64,000 nucleotides of DNA from Blastomyces gilchristii SLH14081 (taxonomy: Eukaryota > Ascomycota > Eurotiomycetes > Onygenales > Ajellomycetaceae): contig NW_003101677.1 of NCBI RefSeq assembly GCF_000003855.2, positions 427,008 through 491,007 on the forward strand. Reading direction: 5' to 3'. Each line of letters opens with the position of its first letter. The first letter of the stretch is position 1. The notes beneath the pieces are model-generated. The model was not told the origin of the DNA and ran no database searches. It saw only the letters and a list, made by a program, of their open reading frames with translations. Below, in pieces: positions 38,206 through 48,306 of this stretch. A program made the translations under genes and the position numbers.

Positions 38206-40440
38206 TATCTGCTGATTATGTATTGAGTATAGTTACTGAGATATCTCTTTGTATTTTTCTGCTGAGAATGAGCCAGATTGAAAGAGACAGTATAAGAGTG
38301 AGACTTGGTGTTAATGTCTTGATACATCAAAGACAGAGAGGGTTTTTCACAGAGAATACACTTCAGATATGTCTGTTGATTATGTACTTGATACTTATTA
38401 TTATTATTATTCTTCAATTATAGATGTATGCAGTCAGAGACTATGACATCTACCTGAGAACTTTTAGTTCTCAGGGTTTTTCCTATATCTGTAAAGTTAA
38501 CTATTATACATTCATCAATTTCAGATATGCAAAATCAGAAAATTCCAGCTCAGAATACAAAAACTGTTTACAAATTACAGTGTTTTAACATCTTCTGATA
38601 CTTTGAAACCATTTGACAATCCCATGACAAAGGAAAAGAGAACACAGTCTTAAAGATAGACACATTAAATAGATAGATAGAAAGGAATTGAAAGAAAAAG
38701 ATAAAGTAAAGAGAGACTGTAACAAAACAAATTATTAAAAGATAGTATATAGCTGTTTTAACAGACTATATCTGATTGATTTCCTCCTCTTCATATTCAG
38801 ATATTTCTGAATTTAGCCATTTTCTTGTAGCTGCTTGAGTTTCTGATAGAAAGTCTATTAAGTATTTAATTCCTGTCTCAGTTGAGAATAAGAATCTTAC
38901 ATTTAATTGATTTAAATCATACTTCTCTTTCAATCTGGCTCTGAGACTATTGTATAATGCACAGTGTATTATAATATGCTCAGAATTCTCATTTACATTG
39001 CAGAATGAGCATTCTATTGAGTCAAATCTATCATCAAATCTTTGTATATAAGATTTGAAATAGCCATGTTCTAGTTTCAGCTGTATTATAGATGAGAATA
39101 TTTTCTTTTTACATTTAATTAAACAAGATTTCTACTTGAGTTTTGTTTCAAATCTTGAATAATGTATACTCTTCTTTTGTTTCTGTCAGCTTTCATTTCA
39201 CTTGTCTAAACAAGATTCTTTTATTTTTCTCTTTATAAAAGATCAGGACACAATTCTTTGAATAGATCTGCTTAATTCTGCACCCTTTTTTACAGCTGAA
39301 TCAGCTCATTCATTGTCATGAATATTCATATGAGCAGGAACTTAGTGCAGATGAATTATCAGCTTTGATGTTCTTCTCTTTTGAATTTTCAAAACAGAGT
39401 TTAAGATCAGTTCAAGATTCATTTGATTATTATAAATCTGACTATTTCTAAGTCTTTTTAAAGCAGCTTGACTATCAGAGAATATTCATGTCTCTTTCAA
39501 ACTATTTCCTCTTTTATAAGATTTTATTTCAATGAGTTTGAAAGCTTTCACTATTACAAATAGTTCAGCATCAAAGACTTCAGATTCACAGCCTAAATTT
39601 CAGAAATCTGAGATAAAATTGATATTATCTTCAGTATAAGTAATGCCTGTGTCTAATCTATTCTAATTCTCATTTTTTAAGTCATCTGAATAAATCAGAA
39701 TAGAGTCTTTTATATTAATTGTAGAAATTCTCTTCAAATGCTGTTCATATTCTTTCTCTTTAGATAGTTCACTTATTTACAAGTCTATAAGAGATTCAAG
39801 CTTTTCTCTTCAGAGAGATAACTTCTCATGATCAACTTTTTCAACATTTAAAGAAGAAAATTGATTTTTAATCAGAGAGCATAGTCTGTACAGTTGAGAA
39901 GGCATTTTCTTTGAAGAATTATTTTCATTTCAATCAAGAAATCTATTCCAATTCAGTTCATTTCCAGAGTTAATTGATGGAAATGAAGAAGAGACTCTTT
40001 CTCTGATTATATGATTTGAGCTCATCTTTATAACTCTCAGAGCATAGTTCATACAGGCCTTTTCAAATCTAATAGCAGGAGGAGAAATTGAAGCTTCAAT
40101 TTCCATTGCTTTAATAGAAGATGATTTGAATGCTTTCAGAATTCTTCTCAAGGCTCTGTTTTGCAGACTTTGAAAGAGTTCAGTGAAATTCCCTTGATTA
40201 TTCCATCAAACTTGAACTTCATAATCAGCTACTGATGTAATACAGGCTATATATAACTGTCTCATAGCCTGGAATGTACTTGATACTATTACTGAGATAT
40301 CTTTTTGTATTTTTCTATCAGAGATAGACCAGATTGAAAAGGGTGATATGTGAATAAGACTTGGTATTGATGTTTTGAAACATCAAAGATAGACAGGGTT
40401 TTCATGAAAGTTGCTTCTCAGATATCTTCACAATTACAGA
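38206..40440 (-). repeat. Tandem ~180-bp leader repeat of gypsy-1, split by a LINE
   Basis: The segments 38206-38395 and 40288-40440 are imperfect copies of one unit (shared TTACTGAGATATCT, CAGATTGAAA, GAGACTTGGT and ACATCAAAGA). They would be adjacent if the LINE at 38396-40273 were removed. On the minus strand both encode a similar peptide (LSLM.Q.INTKS; KNTKRYLSN), which suggests that a repeated coding unit was present near the gypsy-1 5' end. Confidence 0.6.
38396..40273 (-). mobile_element. 5'-truncated LINE copy with 14-bp target duplication
   Basis: About 1.88 kb equals the 3' part of the LINE at 31200-37820 (RT end, RNase H, zinc finger, UTR and TAA tail). It is flanked by perfect direct repeats ATGTACTTGATACT at 38382-38395 and 40274-40287. 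The abrupt 5' end at 40273 corresponds to about 33075-33080 of the longer copy. 5' truncation plus a variable-length duplication is the signature of target-primed reverse transcription. Confidence 0.93.
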
Positions 40441-40494
40441 TCAGAGATCTTTCAAAATCAAGACCATTGATGTATATGATTAGGTCTCTTCACC

Positions 40495-40730
40495 TTACAA
40501 TTTGTATGGCAATTTGACCCGGGGTTGTGGTGTGGTAGGGGTGAATGAGGGATAATCCCACACAGGAGTTTTAAACAATGACTGGTTCACATTTGACTGG
40601 ATAACTCCACCACCACACGGGGTATGCGGTCGGTGATGGGGTCAAAATGCTTGTATGATCGAGGGCTTTTCAATGAATCTATCGGCGGGTTCTTATTAGA
40701 AAAATTGAGCGAGTTCGTGATGGAGCGCTT
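40495..40730. other. GC-normal island inside gypsy-1 leader
   Basis: This sequence of ordinary base composition contains CpG and CC/GG runs (for example GACCCGGGGTTGTGG and CACACGGGGTATGCGGTCGG) and is surrounded by AT-rich mutated DNA. No frame, inverted repeat or known element is evident. It may be single-copy captured DNA that escaped repeat-directed mutation, or a late insertion. Confidence 0.5.
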
Positions 40731-41063
40731 TGAGTTCTTTCATATTATTGTTAGACATGGTTATATTGTTTATCAGATATGTGATATCTGTGAAATCTGA
40801 AGAAGTGTAATCATATGAATATCTCATACATCTGAGTGTCAGAACTCTCAGATCTTTCACTAACATTCTCTTATAAAATCTTATTACAGGGTCAGAATGA
40901 CTGATGAGCAAGCTTCTATCTGAGAACTCAGTATCTGCTTAACTGTTTCTCTTTCTTACACATTGTTACACATTCAGATATCTCTCAATGAATAATTATT
41001 TCTAATGAGAAGATAATGTGTGAATAATCATTTCTAATAAGAAGACAATAAACATTTTTCTAG

Positions 41064-41341
41064 TGTAAGAGACCTACACTGAATAGATCAGTATAATATA
41101 TAGGTCTTATATAACAAAGAGAAAAATGTTAGAGAAGAAAAGAAAGAGAAAGTGTGGGAATTGGCAATTGAGATGGATATTTATACATGTACGCAGTGGT
41201 GTACGCGGTGGAGCTTCGGGGCGGAAGAATAGAAATTCCGTAGGTTTTCAGCCGAGGATCGGCGACCGAGAATCGGAACGGTAGGAATCTGTGAAGTGTA
41301 ACAGAATAGTCGATATGATTGATCAGGCGCAGCCCGTCACA
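41064..41341 (-). repeat. gypsy-1 5' LTR, weakly mutated
   Basis: This is the partner of the LTR at 13212. It is followed by TSD AATCT (41342-41346). About 41190-41341 keeps many CpG sites (for example CTTCGGGGCGG and GGATCGGCGACCG). It therefore gives a near-ancestral sequence for scoring the mutations in the 3' LTR. No convincing tRNA primer-binding site follows it on the minus strand. Confidence 0.92.
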
Positions 41342-44300
41342 AATCTCTTTTCTTTCAATCTTCTTATCATAATAGAATGATGATATTATTTATATAGAAG
41401 AAGATGATTAATCAATTATTAGAAAAGAGACATTAATTTTCTGATATAGAGATAAAGTCTAGTGTTCTTAATATTAAAGATAGTTTATTTAATCAGAGAA
41501 GAAATAATCTGTGTAATTTATATAGTACTTATAGAAGTTTTAGTACATGATTTATACACTTTAAATTTTACACTCTCTTCAACTTTTATCATTTATCAGA
41601 TAATTTCATATATACTAGCTCATTAATATCACTATTAGTGAAGACATTGATTTCATCTAGTTATTTCACATCTAGATTAAATACTGCTGTTAGAGTTAAT
41701 AAGATTCAGAGATCTCTGATAACTAGTGTATAAGCTTTTATAGTATAATCTATGATTGATTGAAGATCTTCACATACATAGATATAAGCTTTGTATTTTA
41801 CATGAAAACCTTCATCATTAAATTTGTAGATGAATACTTATTATAGAGAAATAACTGAGATGTCTCTCTATAATCTACTAGTAATTTCATATGTATTCTG
41901 TAGAGATATACTATTTCATTCTCTCTTAACAGCATTTTTAAATTCTTTGTAATATAAGTGTTTTTTAACATCTACTCAGTGATTTGATGAATCTGACAGT
42001 TGAGATCTATGAATTCTTGAAGTTGATATGAAAGCTGTTGATGTAGCTGTATTATTGATAACTATGAAAACAGTATTTAGAAATAAATTTTGAGACTTGT
42101 ATAAGTCTGAGTGTAATTGAGAGAATGCCTTATTAATCATTTGAAATGAATTGTTTTTGACATTTACAACTGTTATCAGATGAGCAGCTCTTCATTTTTG
42201 AGTTCTGCAGCTATTAATGATATTTACTTCATCAAAGTCAGCACTGATATTATAAGCTCTAGATGTAATATTTCATATTCAATTATCTATCACAGCTGAA
42301 TAAGTATTAATATCAATATCAGTGTTTTAAGTATGATTTCCTATCACAGCTTGTTGAGTATTAATATCAATATTGAGATCTGTTGACTCTGATGTTGAAT
42401 CTGCTGTAGAAAGAATTGAAAAGTTATAGTAATTATACTCATTATTTTTCTCTTCTATTTTTTCAGAGCTTTGAGCATTTTCTTTGAGATGAAAAACATT
42501 AATATCTGCAGTGTCTATAATCTCTTTCAATTAATTGATAGAAGTCATTGATGATTCTCAAACTTTCATATACAGAAGCTTTACCTTCTTAAATACTTAA
42601 TCTCTTAGTTATCTTTCAATATAGAGATCTTCAGAGTTGAATTTTCTATTCTTATTAAACATCACATCTCTTACTCTTATCATCTGTTATAAGTATGAAA
42701 TTCAAATTCAATAGATGTTTGTAGAATCATGTTCAACTAGATATTTAATATATACTTGAGAATCTAGCTTCTGAGAGTGATTTCTATTAAGAACTTCATT
42801 CAGTATCTTTGCATAGATGCAACATTTATAGATTTAAAGATGAGTACAGAAGTGAGATTTAATTTATAGAAATTCTTTCAATACTCTTAGAGATAACTTT
42901 CAATCTAGAATTCTAGTAGAGATTCAATTTACTAGATAGATAATAGCAAGTGCAATCTCAGAAAAAAGTGATTATAACAGAAGAGATTCTATCTGTAGAG
43001 TTCTTGTCTTTATTATTAATATTACTTCTGCTCACTCTGCTGCATTATTTTGCTCATGAATATACTCTGAAGAATACTTCATCTCTAGATCTTCATTATT
43101 CACTTAATTTATGAAGTCATCTGCTTTCTTAACTGTAGTATCATTGTCAATATGAATGATCTTCATAGTACAGTTGAATTGATATTTAATTCAATTAATA
43201 GCTTATCTATGAGCTTTTCAGATTTCTGATTTTCAGATAGCTATTATAGCTATATGAAAACAGAGATAATCACATATGAAATGAATGAGATAACACTCAT
43301 CATTATAGCACTGTGTAGAGTTATGTGTAATATCAGTATATAAATATTCAAATAATATTTAAGATCTAATGTGAAAATGTCTAAATATTTGATTTTTTAT
43401 ATTAGATAGATAGCAGAGTTTGCAAAGCTCAGTGATAAGCTTATCTACAGCATCTTCTAGATTGATGATTTGAACATCAGTTGCATCATTTATAAGCTTT
43501 TAAATGATGATTTTTGATGAATGTTCTAATCTCTTATGTTATGTAGACTGAGTAGCTATAGAGATCTTAGATTTTTGAGAAGATTTTATATGTATTGACA
43601 GATTGAACGAATGATTTGTTGAAGTGTATAATAACAGATTAGAAGAAGAATTTGTAGAAGTTGAAGAATTTAAAGATATCATTTTTTCAGATATAGTAAT
43701 ATTAGAAGTGTGTGATGTAATAGCTGCAGTAACTTCAGTAGTAAATTTTTCTAAGATAGTTAAGAAAACAGCTATTTCACTATATTCTGTAACTAGCAAC
43801 TTCTTAAATACTTTAATATATGTAAAGATTGTATTATCTGCATGTTTTCACAATCTGAAGTCTTTTTCATTATAATAGATGCCTTCTATATGAAAATTCA
43901 GAATGTAAGCTGTGTTAATGAGGTTGATATTGAACTGCTTATCTGCTTCATTTATCATAATTGTTCTAACAGTTTCATAATCTTTAACTTTAGTACTGAA
44001 ATCATCTGTATAGACTTCCGCATTCTTGTTCACAGGTGTAAAGAATAGAAAATATGTTTAATTATTATATATATGCTGTTCTGCATCAGTATCAAAGATT
44101 CAGAAGTTTCAGAGATAGAAGTGAGAATTTAAAGAGTTCATTGATATTTTTCAAATCTGTTAATTAATAGATTGATAATCTGATTACTTCAGAATCATTT
44201 CTTCTAGAACTGCTTCATTGACATCTACTATATTCATATTCATGAATGAATCTCTAGATATTATATGATTAACATATCTCTTCAATTCTTGATTTTTAAG

Positions 44301-45417
44301 AGCTTGATTAATCTGAGTTCTCTTCTTCTCATTTTTCTTTTATTCAGATGACTTTCTTGATAAATTGAGATAGTAGCACTGAGTATATTGATAACAGGCT
44401 CTGTAGATGCAGTTTCTGAATGTTACTGATAATAATTACTGAGATCTTTTATTAAAAGTAGTGAAGTTCATAGGTTTATCTTCTTTGAGAATACTCATTT
44501 CTCTATATCTTTTCTTAAAGTTCTTAACTAACTCTATCAAAGATATAACATCTTTATCATATTGAATATTCTTAGCTCATACTTATATATAATCTGTATC
44601 AATAGCTAGATTCATATTTAAGAAATCTTTCTTCAAGTTGAACTGTTCAGCTATATCTGTCTCTTTGATATTATCTTCAATAAGAGATCAGTTGTTTAAT
44701 CACTTCTCTATATCTATGTTTTTCAGTGCTTTACAGAGATTATGATATCAGATTCTTATATTACCTTAATAGTCTGCAGTCATGAGTGAGAGATGATCTC
44801 TTAATAAATAGATAATCTTCTTCATATTATTATTCTTACTGTATATATATTATAGTTCTGTAGCATTCACTGTTCTTTATATAATATCTTGTATCTTTAT
44901 CATTTCTTCATTCAATTTCTTATATTTCATATATTTGATTTTTCATGCAGTGATCTTGATATTATATACTATTTTAATCTTCACAGTGACTTCTTCTGAA
45001 TACTCAGGTTTCAGAGGTTCTTCTAGTTCAGAGAAGATATCAGATTTGTTAAGATTAATAAAGTCTGATATCTTCTTGTTCTTTACATATTCTAGTATAT
45101 ACTTGTATCAAAGTTTTCAATCTTCAGAAACACTAAGGTGTACAGTTGTATTAGATATTGTTTTATCTGTTATATCAGTTATATTGAATGAACTGAGGAA
45201 TCAGTTCAAGTATTTAAGAATATGATCAGAATTCAGAGTGTATAACAGTTGAGTATATTAAAATGTATATAAGTGAGAATCTATTGTCTCAGTTTGAATA
45301 ATAGTTATCAGTTTGAATGAGAATTGAAATTGATGATCAATTGTCTCAGTTCAAATGATAGTTATCATTTTGAATGAGAATTGAGATCAGTGTATCACAC
45401 TTCTCTTCAGATGCTAC

Positions 45418-45433
45418 TTACCGGGCTCATAAC
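45418..45433 (-). other. copia-1 primer-binding site (initiator tRNA-Met half-molecule type)
   Basis: Read on the minus strand directly after the 5' LTR, the sequence is GTTATGAGCCCGGTAA. This is complementary to CCGGGCTCATAAC, the anticodon stem-loop with CAU of initiator tRNA-Met. Copia elements of the Drosophila type prime from an internal half of this tRNA rather than its 3' end, so both position and sequence fit. Confidence 0.75.
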
Positions 45434-45701
45434 TGTCAGAATGAATGTCATGAATGAATATGTTGAAGATATATAAATCTTATGTGTATCAAGATCTGCT
45501 TGTTCTATTATCTGTGCACTATCTAATATATCTATTTCATACAAAAGATAGAGCTATTTATAGTAAAATATATGTGCGAGCCAAGAGAGCTAGTATAAGT
45601 GAGTATTAGACAAGCATTGTAGTAAGCTGATGATGATGAGAAATATAGTAGTAATACGATGTTGGTGGCGTTCAGTAGTGTATAACCTCTTTTTCCTGAC
45701 A
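45434..45701 (-). repeat. copia-1 5' LTR
   Basis: This is the partner of 11851-12118, the same length, followed by TSD CTTTC at 45702-45706. It retains a few CpG sites that the other LTR has lost, for example near 45657-45670. Confidence 0.92.
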
Positions 45702-46347
45702 CTTTCCCTCTCTGACCCTAGTGCTGTCTTACTGAAGCTCTTTTCTATGCCTCTTGCTTTGCCTTTCATGTCCTCTCCTTCATCCTCAAGCACATTGGAG
45801 ATAAGAACATACTCCCCCATGTTCATGTATCCCTGGCGTTTCTCTGAAGCCTGGCTTTGATCCCTGAGTCCATGATGCTTATTCAGTCAGAGGTTCCCTG
45901 GCAAGCCCTGGCTACTTTCCTCAACACACTGAATTGGCAAGGGGTAAATGAACTCAGGCTGAAAAATGACAATTTCCCTGTGTCAGAAAGTGGTGAGAGT
46001 GGTGGCTACCGCCATCTGCCAGAGGACTTTTTGATGCGTGGCCAACTGTGGACTCAGCAGGGGAACTCGCGGTACAGTGAACCGTGGAAGAGCGTCCACA
46101 AAAGACGTCCTTGCACGGGAGTTGGAAAGATGGCCGGGGAAGATATTTGTAACAGGTAAGAAATGCATTGCACCTAGTCCGCGCCACTCTGACTGTGATT
46201 CTAGCATCAGCCAGTCCCGCAATTCGAGACAAAGTCCGCAGCTTTGCTCTTCAGCAGAAAGACCGAATAGTGTTTCAGGAATTGGAGTTCCAGCCGCGCG
46301 TGAAGTCAGAAGGATTCTGGGCCCCAGAGAGAACAACCGCTGTCTGA
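45702..46347 (+). pseudogene. Est1-type protein copy B, right half
   Basis: Directly after the duplicated CTTTC the frame of the left half resumes (SLSDPSAV), shifts by one base near 45724, and then reads YASCFAFHVLSFILKHIGDK, HVHVSLAFL, a TGA at 45845 at the family's Trp, and ALATFLNTLNWQGVNE, ending in RHLPEDFLMRGQLWTQ. A further frame change follows, then an intron at about 46155-46194 (GTAAGA ... TTCTAG) and the last exon (FALQQKDRIVFQELEFQP) to the stop at 46345-46347. These match the C-terminal half of Est1-type copy A (YLPEDLLMHGYAW). Insertion of the 33.8-kb nest, three TGA codons and two frameshifts make the gene non-functional. Confidence 0.75.
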
Positions 46348-46913
46348 ACCACATGGGAGATGTCCAGAAAGAAACTCATTAGGTTGGCAATGTAGTCAAG
46401 GCAATATTGCCTCAGACAGCCAGTAGTTAAGCCTGAAACAAAGCCCACTAGACTTACCCCTTTCCAATCCTTTACAAACAAAACTTGTAGAAGCTCAGAA
46501 AGGGCTGAGGTGCTTGGGGGATCTTTGCACCAAACACAAATTGAGTCTGCCTTGTGGTGGTTCAGATTAGAGATGTCACATGACCTTGATGACATGCGGG
46601 GAGCCGGAGTTGAGATTGCAAGACATAACCTAAATTAGCTAGCTTAATTCAACAACAACACAAGTTTCTCCATCAATGAAGATACAGTTGTGCAGCCAAT
46701 GTCATCTTTTCTTCCAAAAAAGGCTGAATGCTTGACAGACACAATCTTTTGACTCTTTTGCTGATCCCACCAACAGTATCAGAACATATTTTAGGTGGAT
46801 TTTTCCATGACCAGCACTTCAATCACACTAGTACTAACATTTTAACTGACAAATTTAGGGATGTAGCGAACTACCAGACAAAACTGCACACCATCCCTTT
46901 CCCTGGCCTTGCC
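46348..46913. other. Intergenic region, nothing recognised
   Basis: Between the Est1 copy B end and the 3' end of the minus-strand cupredoxin-like gene I see only short accidental frames. A small palindrome AGGCAATATTGCCT lies at about 46400 and TAGCTAGCTTAA near 46636. This interval should contain both 3' UTRs of the convergent genes. Confidence 0.4.
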
Positions 46914-47801
46914 TCAAAGCAGAACTACCGCAGCAATAATAGCAGAAGCCAGATACATCAGACCTGCAGTAACAACCGGGCTGCTGCCCGATGTATATGG
47001 CATAGGAGTGAGAGAACAAGGCATTGAACCAATTGTTGCTGTTGGCCGCCATGTTCTGCCTGTTACCAGCAAACCAGTTCCTTGCACAGAGCTTCTGTAA
47101 AGACCCATGGAAGCCCCCTGACAGCCTGATCCGCTTGGCTGTGGCATCGTACCCGTCACTAAACTCGCACCGAGGCCGCTTTCGACGCCCATGGGTATTC
47201 TAATGGTAGCTGGAGTTGAGCTAGTCACAGTAATTGTGACCTCCCTGGTGATGGTGCTGACTGCCGCGTGGTCGCTTTCTCGCTTCGCATTCCTTAGAAA
47301 TTCGTCCATCTGGTCTCCAGGATTAAGCGCAAATACCATACCCGCATGGCAGTGGGATTCGGGGTCTGTTTGCCTGCAAAAAAACCACTGTGGATCAAGA
47401 GAATTGACAGTGAAGGACACCATCGTACCTGTACGGCCTGTCGGATTGAACTGAGTGAACCCAGTATCTAGCTGGTGCTGCGAAGTGCATGGATGCCGAA
47501 GACTGGACTGTGTCAATGTGTGGTTTCGATGGAGGAACTTGAAAATCATTTGGTCTCCCAGGTTGGCATTGAGCCGATTGGGCTCAAAGGTATTTCCGCC
47601 ATCACCGCCCACCTTCACCCGATGAACAGTCTGCTGAATAGGTGCCAGCCCATCAACAGATATGCTTTGCTTAATGCTACTGCATGTTAGCCGGCAGTTG
47701 CAACTTCGGATGTGGACAACATACTCTACCTCCACCGCGATACTCTGAACCGCCAGGAGTAGAAGGATGAGAGGTTTTGGTAGTGTCATGATTTCAATCA
47801 T
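46914..47801 (-). CDS. Secreted cupredoxin-like, GPI-anchored Ser/Thr-rich protein
   Basis: The first ATG is at 47801 (an alternative at 47789). The product is about 295 residues. It starts with a signal peptide (LPKPLILLLLAVQSIAV). A cupredoxin domain follows: TVHRVKVGGDGGNTFEPN, then NLGDQMIFKFLHRNHTLTQS, HPC, and WFFCRQ with SHCHAGMVFALNP. These supply candidate type-1 copper ligands His, Cys, His and Met. A Ser/Thr/Gly-rich stalk follows, and the C terminus (PVVTAGLMYLASAIIAA) is hydrophobic as in GPI-anchored precursors. Such extracellular serine-rich cupredoxins are common at fungal cell surfaces; their substrates are unknown. The insert between residues 25 and 60 (HIRSCNCRLTCSS) is unusual and might be an unspliced intron, but no in-frame splice pair was found. 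The gene shares a 500-base divergent promoter with the gene at 48307. Confidence 0.8.
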   Translation of the reverse strand: MIEIMTLPKPLILLLLAVQSIAVEVEYVVHIRSCNCRLTCSSIKQSISVDGLAPIQQTVHRVKVGGDGGNTFEPNRLNANLGDQMIFKFLHRNHTLTQSSLRHPCTSQHQLDTGFTQFNPTGRTGTMVSFTVNSLDPQWFFCRQTDPESHCHAGMVFALNPGDQMDEFLRNAKRESDHAAVSTITREVTITVTSSTPATIRIPMGVESGLGASLVTGTMPQPSGSGCQGASMGLYRSSVQGTGLLVTGRTWRPTATIGSMPCSLTPMPYTSGSSPVVTAGLMYLASAIIAAVVLL

Positions 47802-48306
47802 TCCCAGATCAATGCTGCAGCCTAACTTTTGATTTTCCAATTGTTACAGGACAGACTTCAGTGATCAAGAACTATTTATAGGTGGAAGCATGTTGCAAGA
47901 CCATCATTACAGATTCATTCTTAGCCATGGTTTCCATAGACCATGATAGTCATGGTATGATTTCCATAGACCATGATTTCTGGTCTGTGGGTAATTTGCA
48001 CTATTGATGGCATTCGTGGCCACTGGCCATGATTTATTGAATGTAATGAAACATGGTGGTCGGCCATGACTTATTATCATGGCATCATCACAGAATTTGT
48101 GGCCCCATTTTAGTATAAATAGATGTCAGGGCACCATGGTCAATAGCCTCTTTATCATCTGCAATCAATTGTTCAGTTGATCTGATCCTGCCTGTTATTA
48201 TCCAAACTGCATTGCTCAAATTTAAATCTAAGCATCTTTTTACCTCAAACTTGTTGACATATTTCGCTGGTCGAAACTATCATCTCTTCACGAGAAGCAC
48301 AGAACC
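47802..48306. promoter_or_regulatory. Divergent promoter region with repeated CCATGA/TCATGG motifs
   Basis: Between two divergent genes, the motif CCATGA or its complement recurs many times from 47925 to 48085, including a direct repeat of TTTCCATAGACCATGAT at 47929 and 47960. Similar motif clusters occur in other intergenic gaps of the window. A TATA-like AGTATAAATAG at about 48113 precedes the rightward gene's ATG by nearly 200 bases, and ACTATTTATAG at 47871 could serve the leftward gene. Confidence 0.5.

Larger units (their letters stand above)
13212..41341 (-). mobile_element. Ty3/gypsy chromovirus-like element (gypsy-1), split by four insertions
   Basis: LTRs of 278 bases lie at 13212-13489 (3') and 41064-41341 (5'), with the 5-bp duplication AATCT at 13207-13211 and 41342-41346. 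Removing the internal insertions leaves roughly 6.6-6.8 kb, a normal gypsy size. The minus strand reads, from right to left: a leader with repeats (37.8-41.06 kb), gag from about 31198 (QTYKDFCTQLQIL) with a CINC...NC knuckle near 30260, protease and RT at 22860-21300 (ILFAKKPGEELRFCVNYRDL; SAYLDDILIF), RNase H (SPAEYNYKIYDKKLLIII) broken at 20990, then resuming at 15289 with SEFLSCFHFIIHY, integrase (TVYHLKTDD) near 14300 and a chromodomain-like end (YLVK.ISYD) near 13600. The target was the Pol region of copia-1. Confidence 0.92.
11851..45701 (-). mobile_element. Ty1/copia element (copia-1) hosting a nested TE cluster
   Basis: The two 268-base LTRs (11851-12118 and 45434-45701) both run TGTC...GACA. 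They are flanked by the same 5-bp duplication CTTTC (11846-11850 and 45702-45706). With the gypsy insertion removed, the element is about 5.7 kb, normal for copia. On the minus strand Pol is recognisable: gag/protease-like remnants near 43850-44400, reverse transcriptase N-terminal part near 41800-41900 (YKFNDEGFHVKYKAYIYV), then, after the gypsy insertion, the RT/RNase H end at 12250-13200 (TVSKLAIFMTNSLEYYLSE; MLVNGLTKTLSYQKY). Many in-frame stops show it is dead. A primer-binding site complementary to the initiator tRNA-Met anticodon arm adjoins the 5' LTR. Confidence 0.92.

Noticed and set aside
43624..45225. Several open frames of 60-96 residues on both strands near 43.6-45.2 kb
   Set aside because: They are fragments or shadows of the mutated copia-1 gag/integrase region; only the minus-strand reading follows a known family.
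11851..45701. AT-rich block as a centromere or subtelomere
   Set aside because: The whole block is accounted for by nested elements with clean target duplications, and no satellite array or telomere repeat is present.
11851..45701. A Starship-type giant cargo transposon
   Set aside because: No tyrosine-recombinase captain gene is visible and the boundaries are ordinary LTRs with a 5-bp duplication.
46728..47100. Plus-strand frames around 46.7-47.1 kb
   Set aside because: They overlap the 3' end of the minus-strand cupredoxin-like gene or its UTR and show no protein-like features.
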